A DNA stretch of 64,000 nt from Thinopyrum elongatum (lineage: Eukaryota > Streptophyta > Magnoliopsida > Poales > Poaceae): contig CM022299.1 of NCBI GenBank assembly GCA_011799875.1, positions 350,654,526 to 350,718,525 on the forward strand. Reading direction: 5' to 3'. Positions 58,364 to 64,000 of this stretch are shown here, piece by piece. The notes below the pieces were generated by a model. The model saw only the letters and a list, made by a program, of their open reading frames with translations, was not told the DNA's origin and did no database searches. Made by a program: the position numbers and the translations under genes. The first letter of the stretch is position 1, and every line of letters starts with the position of its first letter.

Positions 58364-59193
58364 TAGATTACCCCAATGTCACGATAATCCGCAAGTTGAA
58401 TACCAAAACATATATCAAGTGAATCAATAGAACACCCTATTGTCACCACGGGTATCCACATGCAAGACATACATCAAGTGTTTTCAAATTCAAAAAGTAT
58501 TCAATCCGATAATAGTGAAACCTAAAAGGTAAAAACTCGATTCATCACAACAAGATAGAGGGAAGAACACCATATGCTCAAAATATATTAACAAAGCTCG
58601 CGGTACATCAAGATGTTGCCAAATCAAGAACATGAGAGAGAGAGAGAGATCAAACACATAGCTACTGGTACATACCCTTAGCCCTGAGGGCGAACTACTC
58701 GCTCCTCATCATGGAGACCGCCGGGATGATGAAGATGGCCTTCAGTGATGATTTCCCCCTCCGGAAGGGTGCTGGAACAGGGCTCCGATGGAGATCGCTT
58801 CGGTAGAGAGGCTTGCGGCGGCGGAACAACTCATCTAGGTTTCTTTTCGGGGTTTCCTTAATATATATGAATATTTGTCATTGGAATCACGTCAGGGGGA
58901 TGCCCGAGGGCCCCACAAGCTTGGGGGAGCCCTAGGGGGGCGCCCCCTAGGCTTGTGGCTCCCTCGGCCACTCCCTGGTCCATCTCTGGTGCTCCGTGGG
59001 TCTCTTTTAGTCCATAAAAAATCACCGTCTCATTCCGAGAACTTTTATTTCTACACAAAAAACACCACGGTAGTTCTGCTGAAAACAGCGTCAGTCTGGG
59101 TTGGTTCCATTCAAATCATACCAAAACCATATAAAATTGTTATAAACATGGCACGAATACTTCATAAATTATAGATGCGTTGGAGACGTATCA
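58364..59193 (-). repeat. E5 Athila-type LTR, 5' piece
   Basis: On the minus strand it begins TGATACGTCTCCAACGCATC (59193), matching the E0 LTR start with one change. It continues with 'ccgccgcaagcctct' and 'cttccggagggggaaatc', related to E0 LTR 17960-18030. It ends at the CACTA right terminus. Candidate TSD 'cacat' is at 59194-59198. Confidence 0.8.
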
Positions 59194-60225
59194 CACATTA
59201 GTAATGATTAAACCAGCAGGAAGACAAGTTGTGTGCAAGACCAACAGTACAATTTCAGTCAAAGGTATGGCTCCTATACAAGGTTTAGTTCCACTTTGAG
59301 TAAAATTTGAAACATGTTATACCTGGAAGCAAGCCAGAATGTGTTCAGCCAGAAGGATAATTGGACAACTCTTTCCCTATAAGCAGGGGCGGAGGCAGAG
59401 GGTGGACAGGGTGGGCCGCGGCCCACCCTAAGATTTTGGTTTGGTCCATATACTATAGGGGAATAGAGATGGGCCAGAGGAAAAATTAATAAAGAGCCCA
59501 ATAAGAACTCGTACTCGTTCCGCGACCCACGCACAAACCTCTCGCGTCAGCGATTCTCCTCTGCCCAGCGCGCCGCCAGCCGCCAAGCTGCCTACCTCGC
59601 CAACCACCACAGGTCAACCAGCCTCGCCCGGCAAGTGCCAATAGCGGCACCATCGTGCTATGCAGTCGACATGCAGCAGCAGCCCTACCCAGCGTGTGAC
59701 AGAAGTATTGACACGTGCACAATCCAGCCACCCAGCTTGTTATCTTTGGGACTGGTTATCTTCAGCGCGCACTTCCCAACCCCCACTCCCAATTTGTAGT
59801 TAAATCATTAGTATTAACTAGGATCTGCTGTGTTGAGTAAAAATGGCACTGTATGGCATATTTGTTGTTAAAAAATCCAGACCAATCCCTGTTTGCATGG
59901 CATACTTGTTGTAAAAAAATATTATAGGTGGACTACCCTGTTTCGAAATATATAGGAAAAATGTTAAACATATGTAAAAGAATGTTCATAATGTATACGG
60001 AAAATGTACAATGCGTATGAAAGATGCACACAAGCGTCCGCCCGTAGGCGATTTCTGTTAGGAATTGGTTCGTGTGCGACATAGCTATGGCGGGGGTGCT
60101 CATATAGAAAGCACTATAGAACAAACTGCCGAAGTCACTAGTTAATGGACACCCCTTGCAAAGGCACCCTCACCTTCTCATGGGCTGACAACTGTTGCAC
60201 TACATGTGCGTCACTTGTTGCAACC
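59194..60225. other. Unassigned DNA outside the nest
   Basis: The start of a possible hAT-like end ('caggggcggaggcaga') lies near 59393, followed by the inverted repeat 'gggtgggccgcggcccaccc'. No gene is supported. A short direct repeat 'ggcata(t/c)ttgttgt' occurs near 59857 and 59899. Confidence 0.4.
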
Positions 60226-63200
60226 TGTAACACCCCTAGTGGTTAACTACAGTAATTCCCTTTTGATTATGCCATGTCATCGTGATTATCAGTGCCTAAT
60301 CATCATATGCATCATATTGCATTCAACTCCTAACTCAAAATTCAAATTAAAACTAAAGTGGAAAATAAAAGTTGCCCAAACCTGAAGACTAAAATGTGCA
60401 TCATGTTGCAAATATTCCCAAAGCATTTATAAAAATGATAGCAACATTTAATGGAATTGGAAAAGGACTCAAACATCAAGGAACAGCAGCAAAACAGCAC
60501 TATTTAATCCTTTTCAAATTAAATAAAATCCAAGTAAAAAGATATGGACACCAAACCAATTTCTAGCAGTGACTAATGTTGCACTGTAATTTATGGACCA
60601 GTTTATATATTTTATAAAATTCATTTGGGTGCCTAACTATTTGCAAAACAGAGAAAAGAGAAAAAGAAAAGAAAAGAAAAGAAGAAAACAAAAAGGAAAA
60701 AGAATAGAACCCCCCACCCCTCTGGGCCAACAGGCCCAGCTGGCCAGCCGGCCGGCCCAGCCACCCCCACTACACCTACCCCCCACTTCCTAGGAACCCT
60801 AGCGACCAACCCTACTCCCCTCGCTCACCTCTTCCCCTCTGTTCTCACTCGCCTGAGCGAGCTCGCCGTCGCCCCGACACAACCGTGGCCAGTGGCGTCC
60901 CCGAGCCGCGCAGGCAAGTCCAGGAGCTCCACCGCGCACCTCCAAGTCGTCTCCGCCCTCAAGCCCGAGCCGGGACGCTGCCAAATCATCGCCATCACCG
61001 GTCTTCCCCAACTGCATCTCGCCGGACGCCGCCTTCGGTTCGTCATCTCCGGCGCTCCCCCGAGCCCCCGAGCTTCCCTGCCGCTCCACTGTGAGCACCC
61101 GGACCCCCCCTGACCCTCTATCGCACCCCTCCATGCCCTGTGAGCTCGCCTGCGCCGAAGCCCGAACTTGCCGCCGTTGTGCCTTGTTGCTACCATTGCC
61201 AGAGGCCACACCCGTGGATGCCGAACACGTCAGCGTGCTTGCGGCCCTCCCAGGAAACCGTAGCGCCATTTCGTTTAGTTTGAATCGACCGAAATCATCG
61301 TGCTCGTGCGAGCCCCGAGCGCCGCCGCCGCCATTAGCGACGGTGTGCTCGATTCCGGCAACCCCTACACCTGCCGCGGCCACCGTTCGACTCACCTAGC
61401 TGCGGCCAATCGAACGCCACCTCTCGCGCATCCTCCCGTGGCCGGGAACTCCCAGCCGGTGAGCTCCGCCGCTCCTGCTTAGCTCCGGCGGTCAGCCGCC
61501 GTTAACCCCGCTGACGTGGCCTAATTAGTACTAACTAAATCACCCTAACACTCACTAACAGTGGGCCCCAGGCCACTAACTAATTTGGTTTAGTTTAAAT
61601 AAAAGCTGTTAACTGGATCTGTGAGTATGACATGTGGGCCCCCACTGGCACTTTTCACGTTTGACCCCAGTCAACACTTTGATTGTTGACTTGCTGACTA
61701 TGCATGCTGACTCAGCCACTGGACCCCATCTGTCATTCTAATAGGCTAGCTGGCTCTGAGTATAAAAAGTATTTCTACTGTTTTGGATAATTCGGATTTA
61801 ATAATTAAAAAACAAATCCAGAAATTCTAGAAAATCAATAAAACTTTAGAAATTCATATAAAATAATCCGTAGCACAGATCGAAAAACTTTGTACATGAA
61901 AGTTGCTCAGAACGACGCGACGAATCCGAGTACGCGGTCCGTTCGTCCACCACACGTCCCTAGCTACCCGAACATGGAACCGTTCCCCTCCGGTCATCTG
62001 TCTGACAAATGTCCGGAACCGGAAAAACATTTCCGGATGTTTTCCCTCTTCACCTATATCGTGTAGCACCGCGTCAGAACACCCCTAGCTCTGCGTATTG
62101 TCATGCCGTGCTCTTGTTTGCTTTATATTTACTGTTTCTTCCCCCTCTTCTCTCCGGTAGACCCCGAGACCGCTGCTGATGCCACTGTGATCGACTACGT
62201 CACCGACGACCTCTCCTTCTTGCCAGAGCAACCAGGAAAGCCCCCCCTTTGATCATCCCGATATCGCCCATTCTATTTTCTCATGCTTGCATTAGAATTG
62301 CTGCTGCTACTGCTTTACCTATTCTGATGCATAGTCTGTTTATTGTAACCTGCTGTTGATAATTACCTGCATATCCTAAACTGCTTAGTATAGGCTGGGT
62401 AGAGACCTATCACTGACCCCACTTATCCCGATTGCCCCGCTGGATAATCCGAAGACCCGATCAACGGGATTGAAGACCAGGCCCCGACACCGCACATCAC
62501 CCCCTTAGTTGTAACGACACTGCAGTGTTACTATCGAGTGCCGAGGGTGATACCTCGTGTAGCACTTCTGATGTTAACTCTGTAGAGTAGCTATTCGGTC
62601 GTGGTCATCGAGGGTGATTCCTCCTTCACCGCTTCCGATAACGACGCCATCGTACAACACCTCAAGTGTGAACCCAGCGAGGGTGATTCCTCCGAGTTCA
62701 CCTTGACGGATACATCGAGTAGGAATCCAACGAGGGTGATACCTCGGATTCCCCTGATGTTATGGACACACGGATACTTGGACTGTACTATTGTTACTTG
62801 GAAAGGCGGGTCGACCCTGAAGGGTACCCGCGTGTGATGTGAAGACGGGTTGCCTGTATGGTGCCCGAGTGATGAATACGAGGTGCGGCCGGGCATTCTT
62901 AACCCTTGCGGCAAGTCCTCGAGACGAGGCGACGGGGTCACATCTTTCGTGAGTCTCTGCTCGTTACCTCAAGCCCAAGGTACTAATGATTTGGATATTT
63001 GATCCGAGCAGGCCTCTGGCCTGATAGCACTAACCATCATGTGGGCATAGTATGGGCGTTCTGCATCGTAGCATCAGCCGATAGTTCTGTCAGACGTCCA
63101 GTTCAGCATTGTGGCCGGGTCGGATCGTGCCGTTGGCGCTGGTATCCACCCTGCTCGCAACGACCCGGAGTTCACAGGGCGAAGGCCCAAGACCCCTGAG

Positions 63201-64000
63201 CGCTTAGGATGTAGACCGGCAGGGACCTCTCTACTGAGCTCTAGGTAGGGCTGCGGTGTATTGTTTGGCCGAGGCCGGGCATGACCCAGGAAAGTGTGTC
63301 CGGCCGGAATTAATCGAGCATGTTGGGTAAGTTGGTGCACCCCTGCAGGGAAGAAAACTTCTATCGATAGCCCGTCCTACGGTAAAGGACACTCGGAGTT
63401 GTATCCTGATTGATACAATTTAGAACTGGATACTTGGATACTATGGCTCTGGGATTGCTTCTCGCAGGGAGTCGAGAAGGGATCTCAGGACGAGGCTGAT
63501 GACTGTATGGCTTTGGGATTGCTTTCTCGCAGGGAGTCGAGAAAGGATCTCTGGGTGAGGTTGAAACTTAATGATACTGCTACATGATTTTGTACTGTTC
63601 TACTCTCTTCTAATGCTGCAAGACCTCTGAAGATGCTAGTCTTCGATAGGACTAGGCTTTCCTCTCTATTCTGGCATTTCTGCAGCCCAGTCCACATATA
63701 CAGCCTCTCTTTGAAAATGTTGCATATGTAGTGTAGATCCTTGCTTGCTGAGTACTCACGGTTGCTTTGTTTTCCTTTTCCCCCCATATCAGTTTGTCGT
63801 GACCAAGATGATGGAGCCCCTGAGACAGCTGCCCCGCCGACGATCGCTACTACTACTACCCAGAGGATGGTTACTTCTACGAGTTGACTGACGACCAGGA
63901 GTAGGTTCGGAGGGTCCCAGGCAGGAGGCCTACGCCTTTCGATCGTAGTGTTTTATTTTGCCCCGCCTTTCTAAAGGCCTTTCTGTTTCTCTTTTAATAT
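60226..64000 (+). mobile_element. LTR of an E4-type chromovirus (E6), runs past the window end
   Basis: Begins TGTAACACCCCTAGTGG and follows the E4 3' LTR in order: AT-rich start, GC-rich block (60700-61500), 'gttgctcagaacgacg' (61900), the cluster with GAGGGTGATTCCTC at 62610 and 62679, 'aagtgtgtccggccgg', and the final 'tcgatcgtagtgttttattttgcc'. Substitutions and indels against E4 are frequent, so it is an older or different subfamily. It ends about 220 bases before the expected LTR end. Whether it is a solo LTR or a 5' LTR cannot be seen. 'caacc' (60221-60225) may be its TSD. Confidence 0.85.

Noticed and set aside
59390..59420. hAT transposon terminus at 'caggggcggaggcaga'
   Set aside because: One end only. 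No matching inverted end or 8-base TSD was found within the unassigned region, so it is noted but not called.
60799..61482. A 198-codon minus-strand frame and others in E6
   Set aside because: Same reason as for the E4 LTR: composition-driven and inside an LTR.

Overview
This is plant nuclear DNA from a large grass genome, most likely a Triticeae species (wheat, goatgrass or barley group). The evidence is the repeat content: Athila-type LTRs beginning TGATACGTCTCCAACG, a BARE/WIS/Angela-type copia LTR, gypsy elements with 0.9 kb and 4.2 kb LTRs, a CACTA transposon with large subterminal arrays, and Tourist-type MITEs. I see no intact host gene, rRNA or tRNA. Element family names come from remembered structure and motifs, not from a database search. 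All identity figures are estimates by eye.

Positions 1-59193 can be read as one nested stack. The outermost host is a minus-strand Athila-type LTR (E5), seen as two pieces at 19120-19358 and 58364-59193. A CACTA element lies between these pieces. An Athila-type element (E0, 13114-19119, +) sits at the left edge of E5. A Tat-type gypsy element (E2, minus strand, 224-13113) is inserted in the 5' LTR of E0. A second copy of the E2 family (E1, +, 6623-12792, TSD TGCGT) is inserted in the 5' LTR of E2. The end of another Athila-type LTR (E3, 1-223) interrupts the E2 integrase.

The CACTA body holds a chromovirus (E4, 19397-31453) near its left end. Its first LTR is truncated; its last LTR is complete at 4.2 kb. 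From 31454 the CACTA continues with short-motif subterminal arrays, duplicated blocks, an F-box/LRR/FBD pseudogene (35285-36970, minus), several MITEs, a diverged segmental duplication, and a solo copia LTR with a perfect TSD (46382-48105). It ends with a decayed, intron-containing TNPA-like CACTA gene (53882-56810, +), a GGGCCGT-rich subterminal region and the right terminus at 58363. No TNPD-type transposase was recognised, so the element looks non-autonomous.

Positions 59194-60225 are unassigned. From 60226 to the window end there is a further LTR (E6) of the same type as the E4 LTR.

Every coding region seen is an element gene or a captured gene fragment, and almost all carry stops or frameshifts. 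The exceptions are single open frames whose function I cannot state: a 277-residue acidic ORF in E0, and, with one stop, an ORF ahead of gag in E4.
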